Assembly (NCBI GenBank): GCA_910575245.1
Contig: CAJTEN010000028.1
Span: forward strand, 1 to 64,000
Reading direction: 5' to 3'
DNA from: Clostridia bacterium
GTDB lineage: Bacteria; Bacillota; Clostridia; Lachnospirales; Lachnospiraceae
DNA: 64,000 nt
How positions within the stretch are numbered: position 1 is the first letter of the stretch; each line of letters opens with the position of its first letter. Positions 40,617 through 49,979 of this stretch are shown here, one piece after another. Under the pieces are notes generated by a model. The model made no database searches. It saw only the letters and a program-made list of their open reading frames with translations, and was not told the origin of the DNA. A program made the position numbers and the translations under genes.

Positions 40617-40663
40617 ATGTCATTCTAAGTGTTAAAAAATGTCATTCTTTGCGCATGCATACA
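40617..40663 (-). promoter_or_regulatory. prophage right end with transposase sites R1 and R2
   Basis: Two copies of ATGTCATTCT lie at 40639-40648 and 40617-40626, spaced by 22 bp. The outer one is 15 bp from the TACA end, mirror-like to the left end. These are probable transposase binding sites. Confidence 0.7.
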
Positions 40664-40668
40664 CCAGA
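40664..40668. other. right target-site duplication CCAGA
   Basis: This is the second copy of the 5 bp target sequence; see 6623-6627. The joined empty site would read GTAAATTTGG CCAGA AAGGGATTT. The host stretch 40669-40928 then holds no gene I can support, only a possible -10 TATACT at 40891-40896. Confidence 0.85.
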
Positions 40669-40928
40669 AAGGGATTTATTTTTGATATGAAGTTACTTGA
40701 TAAAAAAGGAAAACCACATATAATACAAAAAAGGAATTGTAATCCTTATTTGTATATAGGAGGTTTCAATTCGCGGTTCCAGGCAAAATCATGTGCGGAA
40801 AAACTAACCTTGCCAAAGTCAATGTATGGTAACAGTTACAATGTATGTAAATCAGTATGGTTTATTATGGAAGTACTAAATAAAGTGTGTTATACTATTC
40901 AAAATAATCTGTCATGGGAGAAAAGTAT

Positions 40929-42539
40929 ATGGGATTATTTATAAATAGTATAGCTCCATATGAAGGATATAAAGAGATTTCCAGATCCAGATTTTTTGTT
41001 GACAAATCTTCTTTGATTGATGAAATTATTTCGACTGTCAGGATGGATGGGCAGAGATATTTTTGTTTCACCAGACCGAGGCGTTTTGGCAAGAGCGTCA
41101 TGGCGAATATGGTTGGCGCTTTTTTTGGCAGGACTACCGATGAAAAAGATATCTTTGATGATCTTGAGATTGCAAAAAGCGATTATTGCAGGAAGTATTT
41201 GCATAATTATGATGTGATTTATATTGATTTCAGCCGTCTGCCGGAAAACTGTAATTCTTTTGGCGCATATATCAATCGTATTTCCGATGGAATAAAGGAA
41301 GATTTGGCAGGAGAATATCCTGGGTTGAACCTTAATATGGGCAGGTCTGTCTGGGATAATTTACAGACTGTATTTGAACAGAACAGAACCAGATTTGTTT
41401 TTGTAATGGATGAATGGGATGCTATTTTCCATAAGAGTTTTATTTCGGAAGCTGATAAAAAAAGATATCTCGATTTTCTGCGTGATTTGTTGAAGGGGCA
41501 GGGATATATAGAACTTGCTTATATGACAGGTGTTCTTCCCATTGCAAAGTATTCCAGTGGCTCCGAAATAAATATGTTTAAAGAATATGACATGTCAACC
41601 AAGGAAAAATTCAGTGAATATTTTGGTTTTTTGGATTCCGAAGTTGACCAGTTGTTCGTTGTTTATCAGCAAACCACTGCAAATGCGAAAATTACACGTG
41701 AAGATCTGGCAGAATGGTATGACGGATATCATACAGCTGCCGGTGTCAGAATGTACAACCCACGTTCGATTATCTGTTCATTGACGGACAATCAAATTAG
41801 TAATTATTGGACCAGTTCCGGCCCTTACGATGAGATATTTTATTATATCCGCAATAATATAGAAGAGATTCGCGATGACCTTGCAATGATGGTTTCCGGG
41901 GAACGAATCGAAATCAAGCTGCAGGGATATGCAGCCACATCTACAGAACTTAATACAAAGAATCAAATTTATTCGGCAATGGTTGTATATGGTCTGCTGA
42001 CTTATGAGGATGGGGAAGTATTTATTCCTAACAGAGAATTAATGGATAAGTTTGATGAGTTGTTGTTGTCAAATGACAGTCTGGGATATGTACACAATCT
42101 GGCTAAGGAGTCAGAAAGGATGCTGAAAGCCACACTTGCAGGTGATACTGCAGTAATGGCGGAAATTCTAAAACTGGCACATGACACGGAATCTCCGATT
42201 TTTTCGTATAATAGTGAAATTGAACTGTCAGCTGTGGTAAATCTTGTATATCTTGCCGCCAGAGATAAGTATCGCGTGGAACGAGAAGACAAGGCAGGGG
42301 AAGGATACGTGGATTTTATTTTCTATCCTGAGAGGAAAAGGACGGATGCGTTGATTCTGGAATTGAAAGTAGACGGTACGCCGGAGGATGCGATTGCACA
42401 GATAAAGAAAAAAAACTATGCACTTCGTTTTCAGGGCAAAATAGGAGAAAAACCTAAATATACAGGAAGAATTCTGGCGGTTGGAATCAGTTATGACAGG
42501 AAAACGAAGGAACATTTTTGTAAGACAGAGGTATTGTGA
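40929..42539 (+). CDS. AAA-ATPase-like / PD-(D/E)XK nuclease-superfamily protein
   Basis: 536 residues from ATG 40929 (GGGAG upstream). The N-terminal two thirds is the AAA-ATPase-like domain with a P-loop variant FTRPRRFGKSVMAN (about 47-60), VMDEWDAIFH as Walker B and YMTGVLPIAKY. The C-terminal part is a PD-(D/E)XK nuclease-like domain (EGYVDFIFYPER, LILELKVDGTPEDAIAQIK). Such proteins are widely expanded in gut Clostridia and Bacteroidetes and their biological role is not settled. A paralog of the same length is at 53264-54874. It stands alone, followed by a strong terminator. Confidence 0.86.
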   Translation: MGLFINSIAPYEGYKEISRSRFFVDKSSLIDEIISTVRMDGQRYFCFTRPRRFGKSVMANMVGAFFGRTTDEKDIFDDLEIAKSDYCRKYLHNYDVIYIDFSRLPENCNSFGAYINRISDGIKEDLAGEYPGLNLNMGRSVWDNLQTVFEQNRTRFVFVMDEWDAIFHKSFISEADKKRYLDFLRDLLKGQGYIELAYMTGVLPIAKYSSGSEINMFKEYDMSTKEKFSEYFGFLDSEVDQLFVVYQQTTANAKITREDLAEWYDGYHTAAGVRMYNPRSIICSLTDNQISNYWTSSGPYDEIFYYIRNNIEEIRDDLAMMVSGERIEIKLQGYAATSTELNTKNQIYSAMVVYGLLTYEDGEVFIPNRELMDKFDELLLSNDSLGYVHNLAKESERMLKATLAGDTAVMAEILKLAHDTESPIFSYNSEIELSAVVNLVYLAARDKYRVEREDKAGEGYVDFIFYPERKRTDALILELKVDGTPEDAIAQIKKKNYALRFQGKIGEKPKYTGRILAVGISYDRKTKEHFCKTEVL

Positions 42540-42541
42540 AA

Positions 42542-42590
42542 AAATGCCTGTAAAATCACGAAATCAAACTTTGTGATTTTACAGGCATTT
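42542..42590. terminator. bidirectional terminator between convergent genes
   Basis: AAATGCCTGTAAAATCAC (42542-42559) is perfectly complementary to 42573-42590. A T-rich flank lies on each side. It separates the convergent AAA gene and the carboxylesterase gene. Confidence 0.85.
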
Positions 42591-42610
42591 ACCAGCTATG
42601 TAATGATTCT

Positions 42611-44167
42611 TTAGTGCTGTATATCCTGAGTCTCCATGATCGCTGCCAAACTGAAAGGCGGGAGAATACTGTCGATCAATTCATACAGTGCATCATCGAA
42701 ATTCATCCGTACTTCACATTTCCTGTCGAAGATCATAGTCGGCTCTTGTTGTGGCGTTACCTTAGGCCATGCAGGCAGTTTCTCATGGTTCGGATCTCCG
42801 GTCTTCACAAATGACATGAAGGCGCCGAATATCTGATCCTGCAGCTTATCACTGACTTCCGGTATGCTGCAGACTTCCACTTTATCGATATTATGGAAGA
42901 AGAATGGAATATCTGAGCAGTGCCATGCGATCTTGCTATGCATGACCGGGAATTCCAGAGTAAAATCGTACAGGTATACGTTGGCTCCGCCTTCTGCGTG
43001 CATCTTTGCAAGCCTTTTCGAAGGCTGGCGCATTGCACGGTCAACATACAGAAGGTCTGTAGGGTTTTTATCCGGATATGCCTTGGCGAAAGCCTGTATC
43101 ATCTCTTTGGTACGGTCGCCGTAGACTTTGCTGATAATCTCTTCCATAGTGTCTTTCGTCAATTCCATCTTATTGAATGTTGATGGCGCAAAGGAGAATT
43201 CACCGAATACAGAACCGATCATCACAGGAATATGATGAGCTTCCTCACGTAGACCATATCCCAGGGGATTTCCTCTGTAATAATCATTTACCAGAGGCCC
43301 GCCGCCTATGTATCCGCCATTTTTGGCGATAGCTGGGCTTACTTTCGCGTACGCTTTTACCAGATCATAATAAGGCACGGTTTCTAATTTCTCGATTTCC
43401 TCTTCTTTCCACCCGAATTCATTCAGAAGGGCAATGACAATATCGTGTCCGTTACCTGTGCAGGAAGGAAGCATATTAACATCGGCTACACCGCTCATAA
43501 TAAGTCCCTTGTGGAACAGGCCGTATGCTTCTGAGATCTGCATCAGGTCAGAAACTTTCATGCCGCCTCCTGACTGCCCGAAGATAGTTACATTGTCAGG
43601 GTCTCCGCCGAATTCTGCGATATTGTAGTGAATCCACTTTAATGCGGCTACCATATCGGCATGTCCTGCATTGCCGGAGTTGTGATACTTATCGCCGAAA
43701 GGAGAAAGATCGAGATAACCGAGAATATTCAGCCGGTGGTTAATGGATACGACTACCACATCTGCGTGCATACACATATTGAATCCGTCATATGCAACCT
43801 GTTCGATGGAGGATCCTGCGAAATAACCGCCGCCATGGAGCCAGACAACGACAGGATTTTTTGCCTCTTTATCCAGCGTCTTTGTCCAGATATTGAGGTT
43901 CTGGCAGTGTTCATCCTGAGGCCAGTAGCGATGAGGAACGAGCAGTTCTCCGTTGGGAGTGTCCTGATCCATCAGCGGACATACGAAGCCGTAGGATGTC
44001 GCTTCTTTCACACCTTCCCATTTGGATTCCACCGGCATCTGGAACCGGTCGGCATGGGCATAAGGGATACCCTTGAAAATATACTCCCCGTCGTAGAAGT
44101 AGCCTTTTAGTTTTCCGGATGTTGTGTTTAATACCGGAACATCGTCAAACTTGAATGTTTTGAGCAT
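42611..44167 (-). CDS. type B carboxylesterase
   Basis: 518 residues from the ATG at 44167, which is preceded by GGGAGGTTACATCA; a longer frame to 44236 lacks such a site. The alpha/beta hydrolase shows the oxyanion loop WLHGGGYFAGSS, the nucleophile S199 in TIFGQSGGGMKV, and the histidine region HSKIAWHCSDIPFFFHN. No signal peptide, so a cytoplasmic esterase of the PnbA kind. It may remove acyl groups from plant polysaccharide or drug-like esters taken up by the neighbouring sugar system; that link is an inference. It appears to be a single gene. Confidence 0.9.
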   Translation of the reverse strand: MLKTFKFDDVPVLNTTSGKLKGYFYDGEYIFKGIPYAHADRFQMPVESKWEGVKEATSYGFVCPLMDQDTPNGELLVPHRYWPQDEHCQNLNIWTKTLDKEAKNPVVVWLHGGGYFAGSSIEQVAYDGFNMCMHADVVVVSINHRLNILGYLDLSPFGDKYHNSGNAGHADMVAALKWIHYNIAEFGGDPDNVTIFGQSGGGMKVSDLMQISEAYGLFHKGLIMSGVADVNMLPSCTGNGHDIVIALLNEFGWKEEEIEKLETVPYYDLVKAYAKVSPAIAKNGGYIGGGPLVNDYYRGNPLGYGLREEAHHIPVMIGSVFGEFSFAPSTFNKMELTKDTMEEIISKVYGDRTKEMIQAFAKAYPDKNPTDLLYVDRAMRQPSKRLAKMHAEGGANVYLYDFTLEFPVMHSKIAWHCSDIPFFFHNIDKVEVCSIPEVSDKLQDQIFGAFMSFVKTGDPNHEKLPAWPKVTPQQEPTMIFDRKCEVRMNFDDALYELIDSILPPFSLAAIMETQDIQH

Positions 44168-44427
44168 TGATGTAACCTCCCTTGTCATATGGTTTTTGTT
44201 TTTTGATTTGTTCATAGAGTGAAATCTCTTTAACATAGTATAGCATAATGATTTCTCCCTTTCACAGAGGGAAAAGAGGCAAAAAAAATATTTGTGGACA
44301 AGGAGATATTATGATGAAAGTCTGGCAGACTGTATCGTTGTCTCGGATAACGTAAAGGGAAACCCAAAAGGCTTATCACAAAGCTTCCTTTCAGACTTCC
44401 CCTGTCAGTTCTTTTCAGTATAATATT

Positions 44428-46602
44428 TTATCCCCAGTAAGTATAAGTTCCGGGCATTACCGTCTCTCTTCTGTCTCCGATCACGATCTCGCTCTCTACC
44501 GGAGTGGTGATCTCAAACCGTACCGAATCTCCCACGTATCTCCATGCTGAACGGATCTGTCCATGCCTTGTGGAAAGACTGACATCAATCCATCCAAGTC
44601 TTTTATCTGGCCTGGGTGTAATGCGCGCTTTCGCAAATCCCGGCGCTTCCTCCACAGGTTTGATTCCTGCCGCCTCCTCGTAGAGCCAGTCTGCCACCGA
44701 ACCGTAGGAATAATGATTGAAGGAATTCATATCAGAACTCCAGAGCGAGCCATCCGCCATGATGCCGTCCCAGTGCTCCCATATCGTAGTAGCTCCCTTG
44801 CTGATCGGATACAGCCAGGAAGGGTATTTCTCACGAAGCAGAAGTGTGTAGGCAAGATCCGTGTGTCCATAATTGCTAAGTACATGCAGAATATAAGGCG
44901 TTCCCACAAATCCTGTCCTGATCTGCGTGCCGTCCTTCACGATCATCTCTGCCAACGCATCAGCAGTCTTCTGTGAATCCTCTGTCAATTCAAACCAGAC
45001 TGCAATAACATGCTCTGTCTGGGTGAGATATTCCGGATATTCTTTCTGAAATGCTTTCCTGATCTCCTGAAACAGTTCTTCGTATCCGGACATATCCCTG
45101 CCAAGTGCACGGCCTGCTTTCACTACCAGATGCGTGGAATGAGCATAAAAGGCTGTGGCGATAAAATCCTCTCTGCTTGCGCCTCTGTAGCTTCCCGGAG
45201 GCGAATCCAGCCCTAACCAGTCTCCGAAATGCTCTCCGCCCGTCCACAGACATTTCGTGGTAGTGCTTTGAGTGATGAAATCCACCCACTTCTTCATGCT
45301 TTCAAACTGCTCTGCAAGGTCCGAAGTATTTCCATAAGTCATATACATCTGCCATGGACAGACGGTAGCCGCATCTCCCCAGGCAGCGCTTTCTCTGCAG
45401 TCAGGCAGGAAATTGGGAACCACCTGAGGCACCGAGCCGCTCTCCAGCTGATCGGCAGCCAAATCTCTCAGCCATTTTCTGAAGAAACGCTCCACATCAA
45501 AATTATAGCTTGCCACCTTGGTAAAGGTCTGGGCATCTCCTGTCCAGCCCAGTCTCTCATCCCTCTGAGGACAATCCGTCGGAACATCCAGGAAATTCCC
45601 CTTCTGTCCCCAAAGCACATTGGAGAAGAGCTGGTTGATTCCTTCATGAGCCGTGCGTATGAAACCGGTCCGCTTCATATCCGAATAGACAGCAATAGCC
45701 GTAAACTGCTCTGCTTTCGGTTCCTCCGGGAACTCTGCCAGTTTCAGATAACGGAAACCAAAGAAGGTCAGCCTGGGATGCCAGGTCTGTTTTCCTTCCC
45801 TGCACACATAATTGATTTCCGCCTTTGCGCTGCGGTAATTTTCATTATAGAAATTTCCGTCCTTACCCAGAATCTCGCCGTGCAGAATTTTTATCTGTTC
45901 TCCCTCATGAGCATCTACCGTAAATTCCACATAACCGGTAATATTCTGTCCGAAATCAACTACCCACTCCCCCGCAGGCGTATGTATGATCTCCCTTGCA
46001 CAAACCCGTTCCATTTCCCGGATCTGTTCACCCTGCTGCGGAATCAATGTTTCTATGGGCCAGGAAAATTCACACACCTCTTCCTCTTTATCAGAAACAA
46101 AAGTGGCATCAAAGCTTTCTCCGTCATAAATTTCTGAAAACCGCACCGGTCCCTGGCTCACCTTCCAGGTCTGATCGGTAGCTATGACCCGCCCGTTTGA
46201 AGCTCCATCTGCGGACAAAATAAGCTCACCCAGAATACCCGTCTTCCTCTCCTTTTTCCGCTGCTTTTCTTTCTCCACCCAGCCAGGCATAGGAGAAGCA
46301 TACCAGCCCTTTCCCAGTGTGATCTGGATCTCATTCTCGCCTTCCCTGATCAGGCCTGTCACATCATATTCCTGATACTGAAGCCGTTTCTCATAGACTG
46401 TCCAACCCGGGGCAAGTACATAATCCCCCACCCGGTTTCCGTTGATGCAGGCCACATAGACTCCCAGAGAAGTCAGATACAGCACGGCGCTTTCCGGCGT
46501 CTTTTCCTGCTGCCAGGTCTTTGAAAATACAGGGCACGCATCCCCCATTGGCTCTTTCGGACGGATCCATTTTGCCGTCCACTCTGTTTTTTTGCTGTTC
46601 AT
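44428..46602 (-). CDS. alpha-L-rhamnosidase (GH78)
   Basis: 724 residues without signal peptide, so it acts on imported sugars. An N-terminal beta domain (TSLGVYVACINGNRVGDYVL) and a second beta domain with VVDFGQNITGYVEF are followed by the (alpha/alpha)6 barrel. The GH78 signature DVPTDCPQRDERLGWTGDAQ carries catalytic acids, and ATTIWEHWDGI is the second conserved site. It is somewhat shorter than many GH78 enzymes (about 900), lacking extra N-terminal domains. Its start overlaps the upstream permease stop (ATGA), so it is the last gene of the transporter operon. The likely substrates are rhamnosides or related oligosaccharides. Confidence 0.9.
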   Translation of the reverse strand: MNSKKTEWTAKWIRPKEPMGDACPVFSKTWQQEKTPESAVLYLTSLGVYVACINGNRVGDYVLAPGWTVYEKRLQYQEYDVTGLIREGENEIQITLGKGWYASPMPGWVEKEKQRKKERKTGILGELILSADGASNGRVIATDQTWKVSQGPVRFSEIYDGESFDATFVSDKEEEVCEFSWPIETLIPQQGEQIREMERVCAREIIHTPAGEWVVDFGQNITGYVEFTVDAHEGEQIKILHGEILGKDGNFYNENYRSAKAEINYVCREGKQTWHPRLTFFGFRYLKLAEFPEEPKAEQFTAIAVYSDMKRTGFIRTAHEGINQLFSNVLWGQKGNFLDVPTDCPQRDERLGWTGDAQTFTKVASYNFDVERFFRKWLRDLAADQLESGSVPQVVPNFLPDCRESAAWGDAATVCPWQMYMTYGNTSDLAEQFESMKKWVDFITQSTTTKCLWTGGEHFGDWLGLDSPPGSYRGASREDFIATAFYAHSTHLVVKAGRALGRDMSGYEELFQEIRKAFQKEYPEYLTQTEHVIAVWFELTEDSQKTADALAEMIVKDGTQIRTGFVGTPYILHVLSNYGHTDLAYTLLLREKYPSWLYPISKGATTIWEHWDGIMADGSLWSSDMNSFNHYSYGSVADWLYEEAAGIKPVEEAPGFAKARITPRPDKRLGWIDVSLSTRHGQIRSAWRYVGDSVRFEITTPVESEIVIGDRRETVMPGTYTYWG

Positions 46603-47453
46603 CCTTTCACCGCACCTCCTGTGAGTCCTTCCACGATCTGGGAAGAAAATAAAAAATATAAAATTATAACAGGGATCAATGTAATAATAACCGCCGCCAT
46701 GGATTCACTCATGTATCGGGTAAACTGGCTGATATACTGATAGATCGCCAGTGTCAGAGATTTTACATTCTTACTGCCCAGAAGCACCATGGGCATATAA
46801 AAATCATTCCACTCCTGAATGGCCGTAATCAGCGCCATGGTTGCAATCACCGGTTTACAGACAGGAATAATTATGCAAAAAAAGATGGTAAAATCTCCCG
46901 CCCCGTCCAGTCTTGCCGACTCCTCCAGTTCCACCGGAATCGTCCTGAAAAATTTCTGAAAAACAAAACATGCCATAGAAATTCCTGCCATATATACCAG
47001 AATCATTCCCGGAAGCTTGTTCAGAAGCCCTATCTTTTTTAAGATTAAAAACAGCGGCAGTACGCTCACCTGAACCGGAACCATCATTCCTATCAGAAAA
47101 TAAGCCGTAAGGAATGATTTTCCCTTAAAATCATATCTTGAAATTCCATAAGCAGTCAAAGCTGCAAGAAAAGTACAGCCGACTGTTCCGCCAACCGTAA
47201 GAATAATGCTGTTTTTAAAATAGTTAATAAAATCTCCCTCAAATAATATCTTTTTGTAGCTGTCAAAGGAAATTGCTTTGGGAAGTCCCACAAAGTTGCT
47301 TACCAGATCTCCTTTGGTCTTCAGGGAGTCCAGGAGTGTTATTCCGATGACAAAAACCGTAGTAAAGGTATATACAATCAAAATCGCCGCCAATACTCCT
47401 CTGGCTGTCCTGGCGGTGGGCGATAAGATTTCTCCGCTTCGTCTTCTCTTCAT
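46599..47453 (-). CDS. carbohydrate ABC transporter permease (MalG family)
   Basis: 284 residues with six predicted membrane segments. The conserved cytoplasmic loop EESARLDGAGDFTIFFCIII is the EAA motif that docks the ATPase. It pairs with the upstream MalF-type permease and overlaps the GH78 gene by 4 bp. No ATPase gene is in the cluster, so a shared MsmX-type ATPase probably drives it, as is known for many Firmicutes CUT1 systems. Confidence 0.93.
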   Translation of the reverse strand: MKRRRSGEILSPTARTARGVLAAILIVYTFTTVFVIGITLLDSLKTKGDLVSNFVGLPKAISFDSYKKILFEGDFINYFKNSIILTVGGTVGCTFLAALTAYGISRYDFKGKSFLTAYFLIGMMVPVQVSVLPLFLILKKIGLLNKLPGMILVYMAGISMACFVFQKFFRTIPVELEESARLDGAGDFTIFFCIIIPVCKPVIATMALITAIQEWNDFYMPMVLLGSKNVKSLTLAIYQYISQFTRYMSESMAAVIITLIPVIILYFLFSSQIVEGLTGGAVKG

Positions 47454-47462
47454 TGCCCCTCC

Positions 47463-48362
47463 TTATGTGTCATATTCAAACTTTGATAAAAACTTGTTCT
47501 GCAAAACCGTCACAACCAGCATGACCACGAACATCAGTACACAGATGGATGCTCCGAACCCCAGGTTGGACTTTCCGTTCAGCCCGCTTCCGAAAGTGTA
47601 GCGATAAAATACCATATTGGCAAAATCCAGGCATCCATTCACACCTCCGTTGATTCCGCCCAGAATAAATGGCATATCAAAGATTGCAAGTGCCCATATG
47701 GTACTCATGGTGATAATAGATGCGCAGGAAGGCAGGGACAAGGGCAAAAGAATCCTGAAAAACCGCTGCCACTCATTACAGCCGTCAATCCGGCAGGATT
47801 CCATAATGTCCTGGGAAATATCCATCAGATTGGAATAGAAGATCATAATGCCTGAACCGGCTCCCTGCCAGATAATCAATATAATCATCAGCTTAAAGGC
47901 TCTGTTTGGATCACCAAACCAGGCACTCTGCCATTCCGAATGCCCTATCCACTCAAAAAATTTATTCAAAAAGCCAATATTCGGACTAAATAAAAGAGTT
48001 GCAAAAAAACTCACAATCGTTGAACTGATCACATAGGGCATAAAGATCATAAATTTGATATATTTAAATGCCGGTATCTTAATGTATAAGAGATAAGCAA
48101 TCAGATACTGAAAGGGCGTAATGATCAGCCATACACATAACAGGTACTTCAGATTATTTTTCAGCGCATTAAACATGGTGGGCGCTACCCGGTCATTAAA
48201 AATAAGAGTCTTGAAATTCTCCAGGCCAACAAATTTCATCTCTCCCAATCCTGACCATTCAAATACGCTTAAATAAAACACATAAAAAATCGGAAGGATT
48301 ATGAATATCGTATACAGGATAAAACCAGGAGCAATAAACAGGATATGCTTCTTTTTTCTCAT
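47463..48362 (-). CDS. carbohydrate ABC transporter permease (MalF family)
   Basis: About 299 residues. It starts MRKKKHILFIAPGFILYTIF and has six membrane segments and the loop ESCRIDGCNEWQRFFRILLP (EAA motif). ATG 48362 fits AAGAAGGG at about nine bases upstream; in-frame ATGs at 48371 and 48383 are closer to or inside that site. With the MalG-type permease it forms the membrane channel of a CUT1 sugar importer. Confidence 0.92.
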   Translation of the reverse strand: MRKKKHILFIAPGFILYTIFIILPIFYVFYLSVFEWSGLGEMKFVGLENFKTLIFNDRVAPTMFNALKNNLKYLLCVWLIITPFQYLIAYLLYIKIPAFKYIKFMIFMPYVISSTIVSFFATLLFSPNIGFLNKFFEWIGHSEWQSAWFGDPNRAFKLMIILIIWQGAGSGIMIFYSNLMDISQDIMESCRIDGCNEWQRFFRILLPLSLPSCASIITMSTIWALAIFDMPFILGGINGGVNGCLDFANMVFYRYTFGSGLNGKSNLGFGASICVLMFVVMLVVTVLQNKFLSKFEYDT

Positions 48363-48381
48363 TTTCCCCATCCCTTCTTGC

Positions 48382-48413
48382 ACCGGGCGCCTTATACTTC
48401 ACAGACGCCCGGT
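48382..48413 (-). promoter_or_regulatory. hairpin between binding-protein and permease genes
   Basis: ACCGGGCG (48382-48389) pairs with CGCCCGGT (48406-48413). No T-run follows in the direction of transcription. Such hairpins after the binding-protein gene often protect its mRNA or reduce read-through, giving more binding protein than permease. Confidence 0.6.
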
Positions 48414-48440
48414 AAATTCGGTTTATTTCCTCATCAGGCC

Positions 48441-49808
48441 TTATTCCGGATCCATTACTGCCTCGATTGAATCGCAGAAATCATCCACGCTCAGGCTGCC
48501 GGTAAATACCTTTGAGAAATCTTCTCCAAAGATGTCATTTGCAACGCCGTTCTCTGAGTGATAGCTCAGTACGCTCTGCCAGCTGGTATAAATGTTGCCT
48601 TTACCACTCTCAGAAATCATCTTGGCAATATCTGTAGATGCTTCAATCTGTTCGGAAGCGGATACAGCGCCCTGGGACTGTACCCAGAGAGTCTGTCCTT
48701 CCAATGTCGCACAGTAATTTGCAAATGCCAGAGCTGCTTCCAGATTTTCACTTGCACTGTTTACTGAAAATCCGTTTGCAGGCGTGCCTACCAGGCCAAC
48801 GGTTCCATCCTCTGCAGGGATTGTAAATGCACCGTAGTTCAGATCCGGATTATTCTCACTGATAGTGGAAGCCTCCCAGGAGCCCTGAACCATCATTGCT
48901 GTTGCTCCGGTTGAAAAAGCAAGCACCTGCTCATTGGAATCCATAACGCCAAGCCAGTTATCGCCATAATAGCCTTTCTCACCCCATTCAAGCATCTTAT
49001 TCAGGCATCCTCTCACCGCATCACCTGCAACGGGTGTTGGATAATCTGCAAAACCTTCTGTGCATTCCACATCATATGCCGCAAGAATCGGCTCGAAAGC
49101 AAAGAGGAGAGCCCAGGAATCGTTGGGGGTTAAGGAAATAGGGATGATGCCTGCATCCTTAATTTTTCCCAGCAGTTCTTCAAATTCCGGGAAGGTTGCG
49201 GGAACTGTCCATCCGTTCTCCTCAAACATATCAATGTTGTAATATGCAGTACGGGTATCCATGGTCAGCCAGGGCACGGAATAGGACTTGCCGTCGATTC
49301 TTGTCAGTCCCATAGCTGCCTCCGGCATCAGAGAATAATCAACCTTGTCCGTCAGATCCTCGCACACACCGTTGGTCACATAATCACTCATACCAGTATT
49401 AACACTTCCGTTGGTCCAGAACAGGTCAGGGCCGTCACCGGACTGGATCGCTGTAGCAAGAATACTGTAATAATTGTCGTCCCTGATCTCATAATCAACC
49501 GTCACATTGGGATACTTTGCTTCGAATCCCTCAATCACAGCCTTAACACTGGGCTCAAAGCTATAGTTATGCTCCCAGACAGTGAGTGAACCGGAAATAT
49601 CCTCTCCGCCGCTCTCCTGCGTATCAGCCGAATCAGCAGTCTCTTCTTCTGCCGCATCCACATTATCAGCGGCTGCATCTGTGTTCTCAGCAGCGGCATC
49701 CGAATTTCCGGAAGAAGAGTTATCGCCGCTTCCGCCACAGGCGGTTAGCGATAAGGTCAACGCTGCTGCGCCAAGAAGAGCAGTTACTTTTTGCAAATTC
49801 TTTCTCAT
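48441..49808 (-). CDS. sugar-binding lipoprotein of the ABC transporter
   Basis: 455 residues. A lipoprotein signal peptide with lipobox LTAC (Cys near residue 24) is followed by an acidic Ser/Ala/Asp-rich linker of about 45 residues. A family 1 extracellular binding domain comes next (SLTVWEHNYSFEPSVKAVIE onward, DLFWTNGSVNTGM, AMMVQGSWEASTI). It captures oligosaccharide at the outer membrane face for the two permeases. AAGGAGGAAA precedes the ATG. It is the first gene of the transport operon, and the two-component genes lie upstream on the same strand. Confidence 0.93.
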   Translation of the reverse strand: MRKNLQKVTALLGAAALTLSLTACGGSGDNSSSGNSDAAAENTDAAADNVDAAEEETADSADTQESGGEDISGSLTVWEHNYSFEPSVKAVIEGFEAKYPNVTVDYEIRDDNYYSILATAIQSGDGPDLFWTNGSVNTGMSDYVTNGVCEDLTDKVDYSLMPEAAMGLTRIDGKSYSVPWLTMDTRTAYYNIDMFEENGWTVPATFPEFEELLGKIKDAGIIPISLTPNDSWALLFAFEPILAAYDVECTEGFADYPTPVAGDAVRGCLNKMLEWGEKGYYGDNWLGVMDSNEQVLAFSTGATAMMVQGSWEASTISENNPDLNYGAFTIPAEDGTVGLVGTPANGFSVNSASENLEAALAFANYCATLEGQTLWVQSQGAVSASEQIEASTDIAKMISESGKGNIYTSWQSVLSYHSENGVANDIFGEDFSKVFTGSLSVDDFCDSIEAVMDPE

Positions 49809-49852
49809 ACAATTTCCTCCTTCTTGAAATAAAATAATGTAAAGCTATGCCA

Positions 49853-49896
49853 AAATAATAGAAGTTTGCCAATCCAAAAGCAATTGACAAACTTCT
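49853..49896 (-). terminator. terminator after the response-regulator gene
   Basis: On the minus strand AGAAGTTTGTCAAT (49896-49883) pairs with ATTGGCAAACTTCT (49873-49860), a 14 bp stem with one G-U pair, followed by ATTATTTT. It separates the two-component genes from the transporter operon, which would need its own promoter just downstream. Confidence 0.7.
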
Positions 49897-49979
49897 CCTT
49901 TTCCTTCACAAATCTATTTGATTCTTTTTTGGGTTCAAAATCTGATCGCCAGATTCAAAATCATAAAGCTTTTCTTTCC

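Larger units (their letters stand above)
6628..40663. mobile_element. Mu-like transposable prophage (34,036 bp)
   Basis: The element starts TGTA and ends TACA. It is flanked by the 5 bp direct repeat CCAGA and carries a DDE transposase plus a MuB-type ATPase close to the left end. At exactly 15 bp from each end the 10-mer AGAATGACAT occurs in inverted orientation (6643-6652 and 40639-40648). Gene content is complete for a temperate phage: control region, transposition genes, Gam, GemA, Mor-like activator, lysis genes, DNA packaging, head, contractile tail, fibres and endolysin. The only broken genes are a tyrosine recombinase and an inverted fibre fragment near the right end. It looks potentially active. 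Confidence 0.93.

Noticed and set aside
6735..40648. ATGTCATTCT copies as attL/attR of a site-specific integrase
   Set aside because: The copies at the two ends are in inverted arrangement at equal distance from TGTA/TACA, and a 5 bp duplication flanks the element. This fits transposition; the only tyrosine recombinase is broken and lies by the fibre genes.
40639..40944. Plus-strand ORF crossing the prophage right end
   Set aside because: It begins inside the transposase binding site and runs across the target duplication into the start of the AAA gene, without a ribosome binding site. It may contain a degraded host fragment but is not a supported gene.
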